Source of the DNA: Marinomonas flavescens
GTDB lineage: Bacteria > Pseudomonadota > Gammaproteobacteria > Pseudomonadales > Marinomonadaceae
Length of the DNA stretch: 64,000 nucleotides
Direction: 5' to 3'
NCBI RefSeq assembly: GCF_004352835.1
Contig: NZ_SJSB01000004.1
Span: 236,067-300,066, forward strand
Both the position numbers and the translations under genes were made by a program. The number at the start of each line of letters is the position of its first letter. Within the stretch, counting starts at the first letter, position 1. Under the pieces are notes generated by a model. It searched no databases. It was not told where the DNA came from and saw nothing but the letters and a program-made list of their open reading frames with translations. This document shows, one piece after another, positions 1-9,095 of the stretch.

Positions 1-180
1 TTGAATATCTTGTTTTTTGATATTAACGCCATCTTCATTTCGCAGTAGATTTTCAAGCAAGATTTTTAAAGAAAAAGGTAAACGATTGGCTTTCTGGCCA
101 AGCCCTTTTAAAGAATGAATATGATAGTGCTCGCTGTTAACAGCGAGAGAGTATTGGGTGTCGAAACTATTGTTCATCAT
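1..180 (-). CDS. acnA: Aconitate hydratase A, N-terminal part (cut by window edge)
   Basis: Only the first 60 codons are present; the gene continues past the left edge. AcnA interconverts citrate and isocitrate in the cytosolic TCA cycle with a [4Fe-4S] cluster. The visible N-terminus has a short variable stretch, then LPFSLKILLENLLRNEDG, which matches the start of AcnA/IRP1-type aconitases (the SLKxLLENLLR element). The cysteines that bind the cluster lie outside the window. Two ATGs are adjacent (ending at 180 and 177). The AAGGGG ribosome site fits the second slightly better. Identification rests on this one conserved block, but that block is characteristic. Confidence 0.85.
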   Translation of the reverse strand, partial: MMNNSFDTQYSLAVNSEHYHIHSLKGLGQKANRLPFSLKILLENLLRNEDGVNIKKQDIQ

Positions 181-349
181 GTGCCCCTTTGATAATTAAA
201 TAGAGTTGTAAGGATTTACCTCTGTTAGTGATGTTGAAAAGTTCATACCTCGTTGTCGTACTTAGTATGAACGCAGTTAACTAGCACATTGCAGATAGCG
301 TGCTGAGTTCTAATCTTTATAACGAAAACTTTATAATGAAAAATGCTAT

Positions 350-841
350 TTACGACTTTGGCATTGCAAGCGGTTGTTTAGCAACTGCAATCCCATTTAA
401 ATCACAATATATATAGTCGCCTTGCATCACGGTTATGCCTGCAAAGTGAAGCGTTTTACCAACGTCTCCTAAGCCACGTTTTTCAGTTGGTACCGGGTGT
501 GCGTTCAAAGCGTGAATACCGAGATTGACTTGAGATTGGGCGGCGACATCACGAATTGCGCCATTAATGACAATCCCTTCCCAGCCATTTTTCGCGGCTT
601 TATCTGCCAGCATGTCACCCAGTAATGCTCGACGAACGCTGCCTCCGCCGTCGATAACTAACACCTTACCTTTGCCTTGAGTGGCGACGAGCTCTCGAAC
701 GCGGCTGTTATCTTCAAAGCAAGATATGGTGACAACTTCTCCATAGAAATGGGATTTTTTGCCATAGGATTTGAAAATTGGATCAGCAATCTGAAGATGT
801 TCACGGTAGAGATCGCATAAGTCGGGGAGAATATCTATCAC
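350..841 (-). CDS. rraA: RraA family regulator of RNase E activity
   Basis: This 163-residue protein matches RraA in length and in its core: LCDLYREH near the N-terminus, the central GKVLVIDGGGSVRRALLGDMLA block, and WEGIVINGAIRDV. In E. coli RraA is a trimeric ring that binds the C-terminal scaffold of RNase E and inhibits it. Related proteins are oxaloacetate/HMG aldolases, so an enzymatic role is the alternative. The start is GTG at 841, with GGAG about five bases upstream. It is a single gene between acnA and an unknown gene. The likely partner, RNase E, is encoded at 35.7-38.9 kb. Confidence 0.9.
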   Translation of the reverse strand: MIDILPDLCDLYREHLQIADPIFKSYGKKSHFYGEVVTISCFEDNSRVRELVATQGKGKVLVIDGGGSVRRALLGDMLADKAAKNGWEGIVINGAIRDVAAQSQVNLGIHALNAHPVPTEKRGLGDVGKTLHFAGITVMQGDYIYCDLNGIAVAKQPLAMPKS

Positions 842-983
842 AAGGGCTCCAGTTTGAGTCAGAAAAGGTAAAGTTAATCATTAACAATTAATCTCTTCTG
901 ACTCTAAATAGGATACCTTAGTAGCGCCAGTTTCTTGTCTTTATACTCATCATTTTATTGACCTATAACAGTGTCAAGAAACC

Positions 984-1502
984 TTACTCTTGGGTGCTAT
1001 CTGGAATGTCTGCGGGATCTATCAATCCGTGTTCAACCGCAATCTGCAACAATTGAATGATAATTTCATCAGGTGGTAGCAAGTGTAGAGGGGTGGTTAG
1101 GCCTTGCTCTGCCAGTGAATCGTTTAGCGACACGCCGCGTTCATCGAACCAAGAATGAATACTCAGTATTTCAAAGCTCGGATCTAAGTTTTTGATGTTA
1201 TAAGTGGCTTCCACCAGTAGGCTTAACTCATCAGGGTCAAGTCCATAAATAACGTCAGTATCGAATTCATTGGTCCACTCAACCAATATGTCGCTGGCTT
1301 CAAAGCCGAATTCGTACAGTTGATTTTCATCAAGGTTTAGGGCGTTCGCATCGATATGATGATTTTCTAACCATTCGTCATCAGGAATCACAAGCACTTC
1401 TTTCACTTGTGCTTCTGGCGTTGACCAAGTAAATAAAAGAGGAAAAGCGGGCTCGTCAGATGAATTGGCGACAGCCGTCATGAATATAGGTAAACTTGCC
1501 AT
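984..1502 (-). CDS. Conserved hypothetical, possible inactive DnaQ-fold protein
   Basis: An acidic protein of about 172 residues with no signal peptide or membrane segment. I do not recognise a named family. The pattern LPIFMTAVANSS, then VKEVLVIPDDEWLEN, then LYEFGFEASDI, then DTDVIYGLDPDE resembles small DEDD 3'-5' exonucleases, whose first strand usually reads FLDxEASS and whose later block is VYSDxxxxD. Here the first catalytic Asp and Glu positions are not acidic, so if the fold is right the protein is probably not a nuclease. ATG at 1502 was chosen over TTG at 1514; neither has a good ribosome site. It is divergent from the M14 peptidase gene, 36 bases away. The fold call is from memory and tentative. 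Confidence 0.6.
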   Translation of the reverse strand: MASLPIFMTAVANSSDEPAFPLLFTWSTPEAQVKEVLVIPDDEWLENHHIDANALNLDENQLYEFGFEASDILVEWTNEFDTDVIYGLDPDELSLLVEATYNIKNLDPSFEILSIHSWFDERGVSLNDSLAEQGLTTPLHLLPPDEIIIQLLQIAVEHGLIDPADIPDSTQE

Positions 1503-1538
1503 ATATAGAACCAATGTTTGATTTTTAAGGAATAAAGA

Positions 1539-2696
1539 ATGACCAGCCGAATCAAGATCAGTAGTGCGTTTGATGGCGGTAACATCTTTGTTATTGAAGC
1601 CTCGGATCCGGACAATATTAGAGTAAAAATCCCCAATGATACAAACTCTAAATTCCTCCAGTGGTTTTATTTTCGATTACAAGGCGGAATGGGCGAAAGT
1701 TGCGTAATTCAATTCGAGAACGCGAGTGATGCTGCCTACCCAGAAGGTTGGGTTGATTATCAAGCGGTCGCTTCCTACGACAGAGAATACTGGTTTCGTG
1801 TTCCTACTGAGTATATTGATGGCAAACTGGTAATTAACCACCAGCCAGAGCAAGACAGCGTTTACTATGCGTATTTTGCGCCATACAGCTATGAGCGTCA
1901 TTTAGACATGATGGCGTGGGCGGCAAGCAATGAAGACTGTATTACTCATCATCTAGGTGAAACCGCTGAAGGGCGAGATATCACCATGCTGGAAATCAGT
2001 AAAACCCAAGGTTTAGCGAAAAACATTTGGATTACCGCTCGTCAGCATCCAGGTGAAACCATGGCAGAATGGTTTATTGAGGGATTATTAGAGCGATTGT
2101 TTGACGAATCTCACCCTATTTCACGCGCCTTGTTGGAAAAATGTCGATTCCATATTGTACCCAATATGAATCCAGATGGTGCCGTTCATGGCAATTTACG
2201 GGTAAATTCAAAAGGTGTGAATTTAAACCGTGAGTGGAAAAATCCGACGAAAGAATTCAGCCCAGAAGTATTAGCGGTTCAAACTAAGATGGCTGAAACT
2301 GGGGTAGACATGTTTTTAGATATTCATGGCGACGAAGCCTTACCAGTGAATTTTGTGGATGGTTGCCAAGGTGTGCCTTCGTTTGATGCTCGCATGGAAG
2401 CAATGGAAACCTTGTTCAAAGACATGTTCGTGGCAGTGAGCCCAGATTTTCAAACTGACATTGGTTATGCGCCAGATCAGTTTGGCGAGGCTAATCTAAC
2501 CGTAGCGACCAAATGGGTTGGTGAGACCTATAATTGCCTTTCTTTTACCTTAGAAATGCCATTTAAAGATAACCAGAATTTACCTGATGAGATTGTAGGT
2601 TGGTCGCCTGAACGTGCCAAAATATTAGGTGCGGATGCCTTGTATCCTATCTACCATGTGCTTAATAGCAAATATATGAAAGTCGATAGTGAGTAA
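1539..2696 (+). CDS. M14-type zinc carboxypeptidase (cytosolic carboxypeptidase-like)
   Basis: A 385-residue protein with an N-terminal beta-rich domain of about 120 residues, then an M14 catalytic domain. Zinc ligands are visible as HPGE (His170, Glu173) and the His of DIHGDE (about 263). The substrate-binding NMNPDG and NLNREW motifs lie between them, and a late Glu sits in FTLEMPFK. The two-domain layout is that of the cytosolic carboxypeptidase subfamily, which trims C-terminal residues such as glutamates; the bacterial substrate is unknown. There is no signal peptide. AAGGA precedes the ATG. Its stop overlaps the next ATG by one base (TAATG), so the two genes are probably co-translated. 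Confidence 0.85.
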   Translation: MTSRIKISSAFDGGNIFVIEASDPDNIRVKIPNDTNSKFLQWFYFRLQGGMGESCVIQFENASDAAYPEGWVDYQAVASYDREYWFRVPTEYIDGKLVINHQPEQDSVYYAYFAPYSYERHLDMMAWAASNEDCITHHLGETAEGRDITMLEISKTQGLAKNIWITARQHPGETMAEWFIEGLLERLFDESHPISRALLEKCRFHIVPNMNPDGAVHGNLRVNSKGVNLNREWKNPTKEFSPEVLAVQTKMAETGVDMFLDIHGDEALPVNFVDGCQGVPSFDARMEAMETLFKDMFVAVSPDFQTDIGYAPDQFGEANLTVATKWVGETYNCLSFTLEMPFKDNQNLPDEIVGWSPERAKILGADALYPIYHVLNSKYMKVDSE

Positions 2697-3043
2697 TGGA
2701 TTCTCTTGAAATACTGAAACAGACAATGCGTCAATTTGCCGAGGAGCGAGAGTGGGATCAATTCCACTCTCCGAAAAACCTTTCTATGGCGCTCGCAGGG
2801 GAAACTGCAGAATTATTAGATTGTTTTCGCTGGCTCACGGAAGAGGCGTCTTACCAATTGGACGAGCAGCAAGCTCAAGCGGTAAAAGAGGAGCTGGCAG
2901 ATGTTTTGCTTTTTACCGTGCGCTTGGCAGACAAGTTGAATATTGATTTAATGGCGGCGGCGGAGCAGAAAATCGAGAAAAACGCACGCCATTATCCAAT
3001 AGACAAAGTAAAAGGCAGTGCGAAAAAGTACAATCAGTATTAG
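2696..3043 (+). CDS. MazG-like nucleotide pyrophosphohydrolase (dCTPase/RS21-C6 type)
   Basis: A 115-residue protein built as a single MazG-like four-helix unit. The metal-binding pattern is visible as GETAELLD in the first helix pair and EELADVLLFTVRLAD in the second (the ExxE and ExxD signature). Members cleave non-canonical or excess (d)NTPs to the monophosphate plus pyrophosphate, and RS21-C6/dCTPP1 types prefer dCTP analogues. The gene starts inside the stop codon of the upstream carboxypeptidase, so translation is coupled. Why a peptidase is paired with a nucleotide hydrolase is not clear from the sequence. Confidence 0.85.
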   Translation: MDSLEILKQTMRQFAEEREWDQFHSPKNLSMALAGETAELLDCFRWLTEEASYQLDEQQAQAVKEELADVLLFTVRLADKLNIDLMAAAEQKIEKNARHYPIDKVKGSAKKYNQY

Positions 3044-3223
3044 CGACTGTAATTGGCTCTATAGAGTGAATTATTGCTAGCAGTATTTTGCTAACTGGAT
3101 TAGCATCAGCGGCGAAATATCGCCGTATAATGCGATTGATTGGCACCGTAATAGGTGATTAGCATGGTGCCAAAAAAGATAAAACTTACCTATTTAATAA
3201 CATGACAGTTTAGGATGTAGAAA

Positions 3224-3796
3224 ATGCCAAAGGCGAGTGACATTAAAAAGAATATGGCCGTCGAATACGATGGTAAAACGTACATTGTGCGAGATATCGA
3301 ACGTTCAGTACCGCAAGGTCGTGCTGGTGGTAGTCTTTACCGCATGCGTATGTATGATGTTGTATCGGGTCGTAAGCTTGATGAGACGTTTAAAGATTCT
3401 GATATGTTAAGTCTTGCAGATCTCATTCGTCGTCCGGTTATGTTTTCTTATGCCGATGGCGAAGAATACGTTTTTATGGACACCGAAGATTACACACCTT
3501 ACAACCTAAATAAAGAAGCCATCGAAGATGAGCTCTTGTTTATCAACGAAGAAACCACAGGTATTCAAGTTATATTGGTGAATGACGCACCAGTAGCACT
3601 GGATATGCCTGCCAACGTTGAATTAGAAGTCATTGAAACAGATCCTTCTATTAAAGGTGCTTCTGCAACGTCTCGTAACAAACCTGCGAAGCTTGCCACT
3701 GGTGCGATCATTCAAGTTCCTGAGCATATTTCGACAGGTGATAAGATCAAAGTGAACGTTGAAGAACGTAAGTTCGCTGGTCGTGCTGAGAAGTAA
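3224..3796 (+). CDS. efpL: Elongation factor P-like protein EfpL (YeiP)
   Basis: A 190-residue, three-domain EF-P-like protein: KOW-like domain I (about 1-65), then two OB domains. Domain I has the YeiP-type tip loop [18 protein letters not shown] rather than the lysine loop of canonical EF-P, which in E. coli is modified by EpmA/EpmB. EfpL relieves ribosome stalling at polyproline-type sequences. GGATG lies eight or nine bases before the ATG and a terminator follows. An EF-P hydroxylase gene (epmC) occurs at 57.3 kb, but the canonical efp, epmA and epmB are not in this window. The assignment is firm. Confidence 0.93.
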   Translation: MPKASDIKKNMAVEYDGKTYIVRDIERSVPQGRAGGSLYRMRMYDVVSGRKLDETFKDSDMLSLADLIRRPVMFSYADGEEYVFMDTEDYTPYNLNKEAIEDELLFINEETTGIQVILVNDAPVALDMPANVELEVIETDPSIKGASATSRNKPAKLATGAIIQVPEHISTGDKIKVNVEERKFAGRAEK

Positions 3797-3828
3797 TTCT
3801 TTTTGCACACAGTCTGAATAGCTCTGAT

Positions 3829-3855
3829 AAAACGCAGCCTAGGTTGCGTTTTTTT
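3829..3855 (+). terminator. Rho-independent terminator of efpL
   Basis: A stem AACGCA/TGCGTT encloses a CCTAGG-containing loop and runs into seven T residues, 30-odd bases after the efpL stop. Confidence 0.8.
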
Positions 3856-4000
3856 ATGGGCGGTATTTCACTATCAGAGTTTTACTTATGATGGGTAGGC
3901 GCTTTTCCTGTACAATTCGCGCACCTTTTCTATCGAGTGTCCTTTTTACTAAGATCGATGCCGATTTCTCCACTTTTATGCAGTAAGTGATTTTTATACC

Positions 4001-4555
4001 ATGGCGACTAAAGCAACCGTTTACAAAGCTTCTCTACAAGTGTCCGATATGGACCGCAATCATTATCAAACTTACGATTTAACCTTGGCGCTACATCCAT
4101 CAGAAACACAAGAACGCATGATGGTTCGTTTAGCCACGTTTGCTTTATTAGCGGATGAAAAAGAGGGTGTTGAGCAGCTTAGTTTTACTAAGGGAATTAG
4201 CACCGAAGATGAACCTGACCTTTGGCAAAAGAACTTTTCAGACGAAGTTTTGATCTGGGTAGAGCTAGGACAACCAGATGAGAAACGCCTGCGCAAAGCG
4301 TGTGGGCGTGGTCAGCAAGTGATCGTGGTGAATTACAATGACAAATCAGACATTTGGTGGGAACAAAATAAAGGCAAGATCAGTCGATTCAGTAACCTGC
4401 GTACCCTAAAATTTGTCGAAGCAGAAGTGCAAAAATTGTCTGCGTTGTGTGCTCGCTCTATGCAACTTAATGTGACTATTCAAGATGGTGAAATGTGGAT
4501 GTCTAGTGAGCTTGGGGAATGCACCTTGAATCCAATTTGGCGAGGCGAGCACTAA
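4001..4555 (+). CDS. yaeQ: YaeQ family protein
   Basis: A 184-residue protein that follows the YaeQ pattern along its whole length: ATKATVYKASLQVSDMDRNHY at the start, HPSETQERMMVRL, GQPDEKRLRKACGR, and the closing YaeQ-style stretch ending TLNPIWRGEH. YaeQ proteins have a compact fold related to PD-(D/E)XK nucleases; an early proposal of an RfaH-like role has not held up and the function is unsettled. The gene stands alone, and the convergent hydrolase gene ends 46 bases after its stop. The ribosome site is weak. Confidence 0.92.
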   Translation: MATKATVYKASLQVSDMDRNHYQTYDLTLALHPSETQERMMVRLATFALLADEKEGVEQLSFTKGISTEDEPDLWQKNFSDEVLIWVELGQPDEKRLRKACGRGQQVIVVNYNDKSDIWWEQNKGKISRFSNLRTLKFVEAEVQKLSALCARSMQLNVTIQDGEMWMSSELGECTLNPIWRGEH

Positions 4556-4601
4556 GCTCACCTCAACCAGTTAACGCTTTAAAGATGACAAGGCAAAAAG
4601 A

Positions 4602-5345
4602 TTAGCTTTTGTGCAGCGTCTTTTGAAACAGCGCCACGGCTTTTGCGTAACATTCTAAAGCAAGAGCCGGATCATATCGGTCGCCTTCATCACGCATAAA
4701 GGCGTGTTGACCATTGACCTCATACCAGGTGAAGTTTCGATCTGTATCCAGTAATTGTTGGTAAATTTTCTGACGGCCTTGGGTAGATACATGCGGATCT
4801 TGTTTGCCCCATACCATGGTTAATTCCCCTTGAATGTCTTTAGTGCGAGTAAAGGAATCGTTGCCTTCATCGCAAGGGATGGTATTGGAATGAATGTCGG
4901 TCGCGTATAGGCAAAAGCTGGACTGAATGCGTGGGTTAAGCGCCGCACGGTACGCCAAATGACCACCCAAACACACGCCCATGCTGCCAAATTGCCCTGT
5001 GCAATATTCTGGCTGTGCAAAGTAATCCAACATGGCGATGGTGTCTGTATCGTGAGCTTCTAACGTCTTAGTGAATTTATCTTCATTGCCTTTGTCTTTA
5101 CCCGCGTCGTCATAACCCAATACAGTGCCAATGGGATTTAATTCATGGAACACTTCGGGAACGACCACGACAAAACCATGGCCCGCCATAATGGCTGCTG
5201 AACGTGCGATCGGAGCGGTTTGTTGAAAAATTTCAGAATAAAAGAAAATACAAGGAAAGCGGCCTTCGGCTTGCGGGCGGTACACAGTACAGCGCATGGT
5301 GCCTGTCGGCGTGTTAAGATCCTGATTGTGTTTTTGAATAATCAT
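4602..5345 (-). CDS. Dienelactone hydrolase family alpha/beta hydrolase
   Basis: About 247 residues with the dienelactone hydrolase layout. The nucleophile elbow is GVCLGG, with cysteine in place of the serine of most alpha/beta hydrolases. The acid lies in WGKQDPH and the histidine in GQHAFMRDEGDRYD. Family members hydrolyse dienelactones and related esters, and the real substrate cannot be read from sequence. An upstream in-frame codon would add 27 residues. ATG at 5345 was preferred because AGGAAAA stands just before it and the extra residues do not fit the family. It is a cytosolic, single-gene unit. Confidence 0.87.
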   Translation of the reverse strand: MIIQKHNQDLNTPTGTMRCTVYRPQAEGRFPCIFFYSEIFQQTAPIARSAAIMAGHGFVVVVPEVFHELNPIGTVLGYDDAGKDKGNEDKFTKTLEAHDTDTIAMLDYFAQPEYCTGQFGSMGVCLGGHLAYRAALNPRIQSSFCLYATDIHSNTIPCDEGNDSFTRTKDIQGELTMVWGKQDPHVSTQGRQKIYQQLLDTDRNFTWYEVNGQHAFMRDEGDRYDPALALECYAKAVALFQKTLHKS

Positions 5346-5491
5346 GATTTTCCTAATGTCAGTGTCTGATGAAATACAGTGGGAATAAGCGTTAAACAAG
5401 GATGGCAAAACCACTATGGTTGACATGATATTCGACCCAACAACGATGAGCCAGTACTTACCATGCTATCGAAACCGAATAAGGGTATTTT

Positions 5492-6613
5492 GTGCGAATT
5501 TTATTAATTAGTGCTTACGAAGCGAGCAGCCATAAGGCGTGGGCGCAAACTTTGATGGATCAACTCCCAGAGCATGATTGGACTTATATGGCATTGCCAC
5601 CGCGGCATTTTGCTTGGCGGATTCGCGGCAATGCCATGAGTTTTGCGTTTGACCCTAAGTTTAAACCCTTATTAGAAAAACCTTATGATTTGATCATCGC
5701 TACCTCGATGACAGATTGTGTGGGGCTGAAAGTGTTTTGTCCTGATTTACAAAATATCCCTTGGTTACTCTACTTCCACGAGAACCAATTTGCCTATCCA
5801 CCTAGTGATAAACAACAGGGCTTGGTCGAAATGCAGATGGTGACCTTATACAGTGCGTTGGCGGCGGATCAATGTGTGTTTAACAGCCAGTTTAATAAAG
5901 CGTCATTTTTCTCTGGCGCACGAGCCTTATTAAAAAAACTGCCTGATTATGTGTCTCCCGATTGGTTAAATTTGACCGAAGAAAAAGCCTGCGTGGTGCC
6001 GGTGCCTGTCTCAGTGCCCAGCTCGATGAAAAAATTGAAAAATGATAAGCAAGAAGGGCAGGCTCCGGTTCGGTTAGTCTGGTCAGCAAGGTGGGAATAT
6101 GACAAAGGTCCAGATCGTCTATTGGCGATTCTTCAAGCATTAAACGCTCGTCATGTGCCATTTGAAATCGCCATTCTAGGCGAACAGTTTCGCTCAATAC
6201 CTAAAGAATTCGAACTGATTCAACAAGCTTTTCCAGAGCAAATCACCCAATTCGGTTACGCTAAAAGTAGACAGGACTACCTTAGTTGCTTAGCGTCTGC
6301 TGACATCGTCTTATCCACTGCTTTGCATGAATTTCAAGGGTTGGCTGTGCTCGAAGCAGTTGCTCTAGGGTGCGTTCCAGTGCTGCCCAATAGGCAAGTT
6401 TATCCTGAACTCTTTGGCGACCAATATCTCTATCAAAGTTATCTTTTGAATATAGATGATGAGGCCGAAAGCGCTGTCGACTTAATTGTTAACATAATGA
6501 AAGAAAGGCTAGAAACACCTTCTGTTGAGCCTTTTCAAATAAAGGGTCTGTTGCCGACGTATCGAACGATGATCCAAGAGGTTGCCGTGAAGCCTTTATT
6601 TAGAAATATTTAG
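5492..6613 (+). CDS. tRNA-queuosine alpha-mannosyltransferase-like glycosyltransferase
   Basis: A 373-residue GT4-like glycosyltransferase. The N-terminal 170 residues match the DUF3524/GTDC1 type (ILLISAYEASSHKAWAQTL, LPPRHFAWRIRGNA, LYFHENQFAYP). The C-terminal Rossmann half holds WSARWEYDKGPD and the EFQGLAVLEAVALGCVPVLP donor-binding region. Homologues of this type (QTMAN/GTDC1) mannosylate queuosine in tRNA-Asp. A bacterial member may do the same, but that is inference. The start is GTG at 5492. A two-domain QueD-like protein of the queuosine family lies 14 kb away but is not linked. Confidence 0.82.
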   Translation: MRILLISAYEASSHKAWAQTLMDQLPEHDWTYMALPPRHFAWRIRGNAMSFAFDPKFKPLLEKPYDLIIATSMTDCVGLKVFCPDLQNIPWLLYFHENQFAYPPSDKQQGLVEMQMVTLYSALAADQCVFNSQFNKASFFSGARALLKKLPDYVSPDWLNLTEEKACVVPVPVSVPSSMKKLKNDKQEGQAPVRLVWSARWEYDKGPDRLLAILQALNARHVPFEIAILGEQFRSIPKEFELIQQAFPEQITQFGYAKSRQDYLSCLASADIVLSTALHEFQGLAVLEAVALGCVPVLPNRQVYPELFGDQYLYQSYLLNIDDEAESAVDLIVNIMKERLETPSVEPFQIKGLLPTYRTMIQEVAVKPLFRNI

Positions 6614-6692
6614 GCGTTTATAAATATTTAGAAGTGATTGGAAAGTTTAGAGTATTTTTACTAATACTCTAATTGCTTTCTGCTTTCTGTGG

Positions 6693-7328
6693 TTACTCTG
6701 GTGCGTCTAAATTAATACAAGACCCTTCCATGGCTTTGGCGTCTTCGGCGTCGTGGGTGACGAGTAGGGCTGGAATGTTGGCTTTACGAATTTCATCCAA
6801 TACAAAAGCTCGCACATCACGACGTAATGCAGGGTCAAGCTTGCTAAAAGGTTCATCAAGTAAAAGAAATTTAGGCTCAGACAGTAGCGTGCGTTGCAGT
6901 GCAACACGCGCTTGTTGACCACCGGAAAGTTGCTCTGGAGTGGCATTTGCCTTGTCTTTAATACCTACTTTTTCTAACGCCTCAAAAGCGAGCTCGAGTC
7001 GATCGCATTTTTTTACTCTAGCAGGGATAGCAAAGCTAAGGTTTTCTAGAATGCTCATATGTGGGAATAGCAAGGGTGTTTGTTGAAGTAATCCAACTCG
7101 ACGGTCTTGCGCTTTCTTATTATGAATCGCAACATCGTTTAAAAATACTTCTCCTTGGGCATTGAGCCCAGAAGACAAGGTGCCGCTTAAAAACCCTAAT
7201 AAGCTCGATTTACCAATGCCACTGGGGCCCATTATAGATACCACTTGTCCATTTTCTATTGTTACATTGAGATCTGTTATTAGTTTTTTATTCGCTAATG
7301 ACAACGAAAAATTTTTAATAATGAGCAC
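6693..7328 (-). CDS. ynjD: ABC transporter ATP-binding protein, YnjD type
   Basis: An ABC ATPase of about 211 residues with Walker A (GPSGIGKSS), Q-loop (LLQQTPLLFPH), signature LSGGQQARVALQRTL, Walker B (FLLLDEPFSKLD) and H-loop (LLVTHD). It is short, with no C-terminal regulatory domain, as in YnjD. GTG at 7328 was preferred over an ATG 21 bases upstream: GGGAGAG stands immediately before it and the resulting N-terminus (MLIIKNFSL) fits the family. It is the last gene of a three-gene import operon and powers the YnjC permease at the inner face of the membrane. Confidence 0.9.
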   Translation of the reverse strand: MLIIKNFSLSLANKKLITDLNVTIENGQVVSIMGPSGIGKSSLLGFLSGTLSSGLNAQGEVFLNDVAIHNKKAQDRRVGLLQQTPLLFPHMSILENLSFAIPARVKKCDRLELAFEALEKVGIKDKANATPEQLSGGQQARVALQRTLLSEPKFLLLDEPFSKLDPALRRDVRAFVLDEIRKANIPALLVTHDAEDAKAMEGSCINLDAPE

Positions 7329-7361
7329 ATTCTCTCCCGTGAGCTGCATGATGTACGTTGT

Positions 7362-9095
7362 TCATTTTAACGATTGTTTAGGAATTTGTTTGTAACACTT
7401 TTTGATACGTAAATAGATAGATAGGCGCCATTTTGTCCAGCGCGGCGGTAAGGCGTGAGCTAGCCAGAATATGAAAACTGGGAAGAATGCTTGTAGTAAT
7501 GCCATGCTCCCGACTTGTTTTCTATCGCCAGAGGCCGCTTGTGCCACCGCTTCTGTGGTGAGTGTGCTGTATCGTCCATCACCTGCAATGAGAGTGGGCA
7601 AATACTGGGCGATACTCACTGAAAAGCCGATGGCGAAAGCGGTGAGTATTGCTGGTTTGAGCATGGCGAGCTTGATGAAAAAATAGTTACGCCAAGGTCG
7701 ATTATTTAAGCGATTAGCCTGCACTAGGTAGTCTTCTTGATACGCTAAGTAAGGGCCTTTTAATGACAAATACACATAGGGTAAAACATACATCAGGTGT
7801 AGGCCAATAATCGCTACGAGTGTCCCGTTTAGATTAATTTGAATTAGCAGTATATGCAGCCCAAACAAAAAACCAATTTGCGGCAATAAAATAGGAACAT
7901 AAATGAGCCAATCAAAAGGGTGGTTTTTCGTTGTTTTTGAGAGACGTTTAGTTTCTAGCATGAGCGCGCTCATTAGGCAGGCAATAACGGTCGCCACAAT
8001 AGCGATTATGAGTGTGTTGCTAGACAGCTCTAAAAGTAACGGATAAGCGTGTTGGACATTGTCTAGTGTCCATGATGCCGGTAAAGCATCAGGAAAGCGC
8101 CAGCGACGGGTTAGCGACCAAATGGGTAGTATGACAAGGGAAACAAAAGCACTTGATAAGGTGATGAGGCCTAATACCACGCCCAAGCGCAGAAAGTAGT
8201 CTGTTGGCCCCGAACGTTTGCCATTACTGCGTTCGGCTTTGGTGAGTCGAGTGAAAAAGCAGTGAGCCATCTCCCAACCAAATATGACGAAAGCAATAAC
8301 CAGAACCAATGCAATTGAGCCGGCGCTGGCAATAAAGCGTTTAGATAATGATGGGTCATTAAACCAACGAAATAAGGTGACAGCAAGAGTCGATGGGGTG
8401 TTTGGGCCAATAACAAGAGCTAGATCTACGACAGTGAGGCTAAACGCAATGACAATAAAAATAGGCATGCGAATAATTGGGTAAAGTTGTGGGATGAGTA
8501 CCTTGCGCCATATCGTCAAACGCTTGTAGCCCAGTGTTTGGCAAACTTCGAGTGTTTTTCTCGCATCAATCGCATGCAAGCTTGCCAACATAATGAACAG
8601 TAAATAAGGCATTTCTTTCATAATGATGGCGAAGATTAAAGATAAGCCATAAGGATCTTGAACGGTAATCCAATTAGGTGGACGATCAAAGCCTGTTAAC
8701 CAAGGGCTAAATAGGCGCATAAGCCAACCAGATGGACTCAGTAAAAAAAGTAATCCTATGGCGATGGCGGCATGTGGTATAGCGAGTATTGGTGCCAACA
8801 GATTTTCAATTTTTTGAAAAAATGGTCGTTGGTATCCCCAGGCTAATATAGACAAAGCCATCCATAACGCAATAATGGGTGAAATAATCCCAGTGGCTAG
8901 GGTCAGCCTTAAGCTTGAATAAAACTCACTACTATGAAGTAAGCTGATCCAAGCCGCGAAGGTAACATGGTATTCGCCAAGTGGTGGGAAATAGTGAAAC
9001 GCGGGTAATAATGTGCCAATTAATCCAATAAGGACTGGAATAGCAAGCAATATTGCGACCAACCAAGTGATAAATCGTACGCTTTTTAATGGCAT
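7362..9095 (-). CDS. ynjC: ABC transporter permease, YnjC type (fused double permease)
   Basis: A 577-residue membrane protein containing two binding-protein-dependent permease units fused end to end, each with about six membrane segments and its own EAA-type loop (first: TLGYKRLTIWRKVLIPQLYP; second: ANRLNNRPWRNYFFIKLAM). One polypeptide therefore forms the whole membrane channel. This architecture is shared with ThiP and YnjC. The gene lies between the solute-binding protein and ATPase genes on the same strand. The transported compound is not established for YnjBCD systems. No thiamine (THI-box) riboswitch was seen upstream. Confidence 0.9.
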   Translation of the reverse strand: MPLKSVRFITWLVAILLAIPVLIGLIGTLLPAFHYFPPLGEYHVTFAAWISLLHSSEFYSSLRLTLATGIISPIIALWMALSILAWGYQRPFFQKIENLLAPILAIPHAAIAIGLLFLLSPSGWLMRLFSPWLTGFDRPPNWITVQDPYGLSLIFAIIMKEMPYLLFIMLASLHAIDARKTLEVCQTLGYKRLTIWRKVLIPQLYPIIRMPIFIVIAFSLTVVDLALVIGPNTPSTLAVTLFRWFNDPSLSKRFIASAGSIALVLVIAFVIFGWEMAHCFFTRLTKAERSNGKRSGPTDYFLRLGVVLGLITLSSAFVSLVILPIWSLTRRWRFPDALPASWTLDNVQHAYPLLLELSSNTLIIAIVATVIACLMSALMLETKRLSKTTKNHPFDWLIYVPILLPQIGFLFGLHILLIQINLNGTLVAIIGLHLMYVLPYVYLSLKGPYLAYQEDYLVQANRLNNRPWRNYFFIKLAMLKPAILTAFAIGFSVSIAQYLPTLIAGDGRYSTLTTEAVAQAASGDRKQVGSMALLQAFFPVFIFWLAHALPPRWTKWRLSIYLRIKKCYKQIPKQSLK

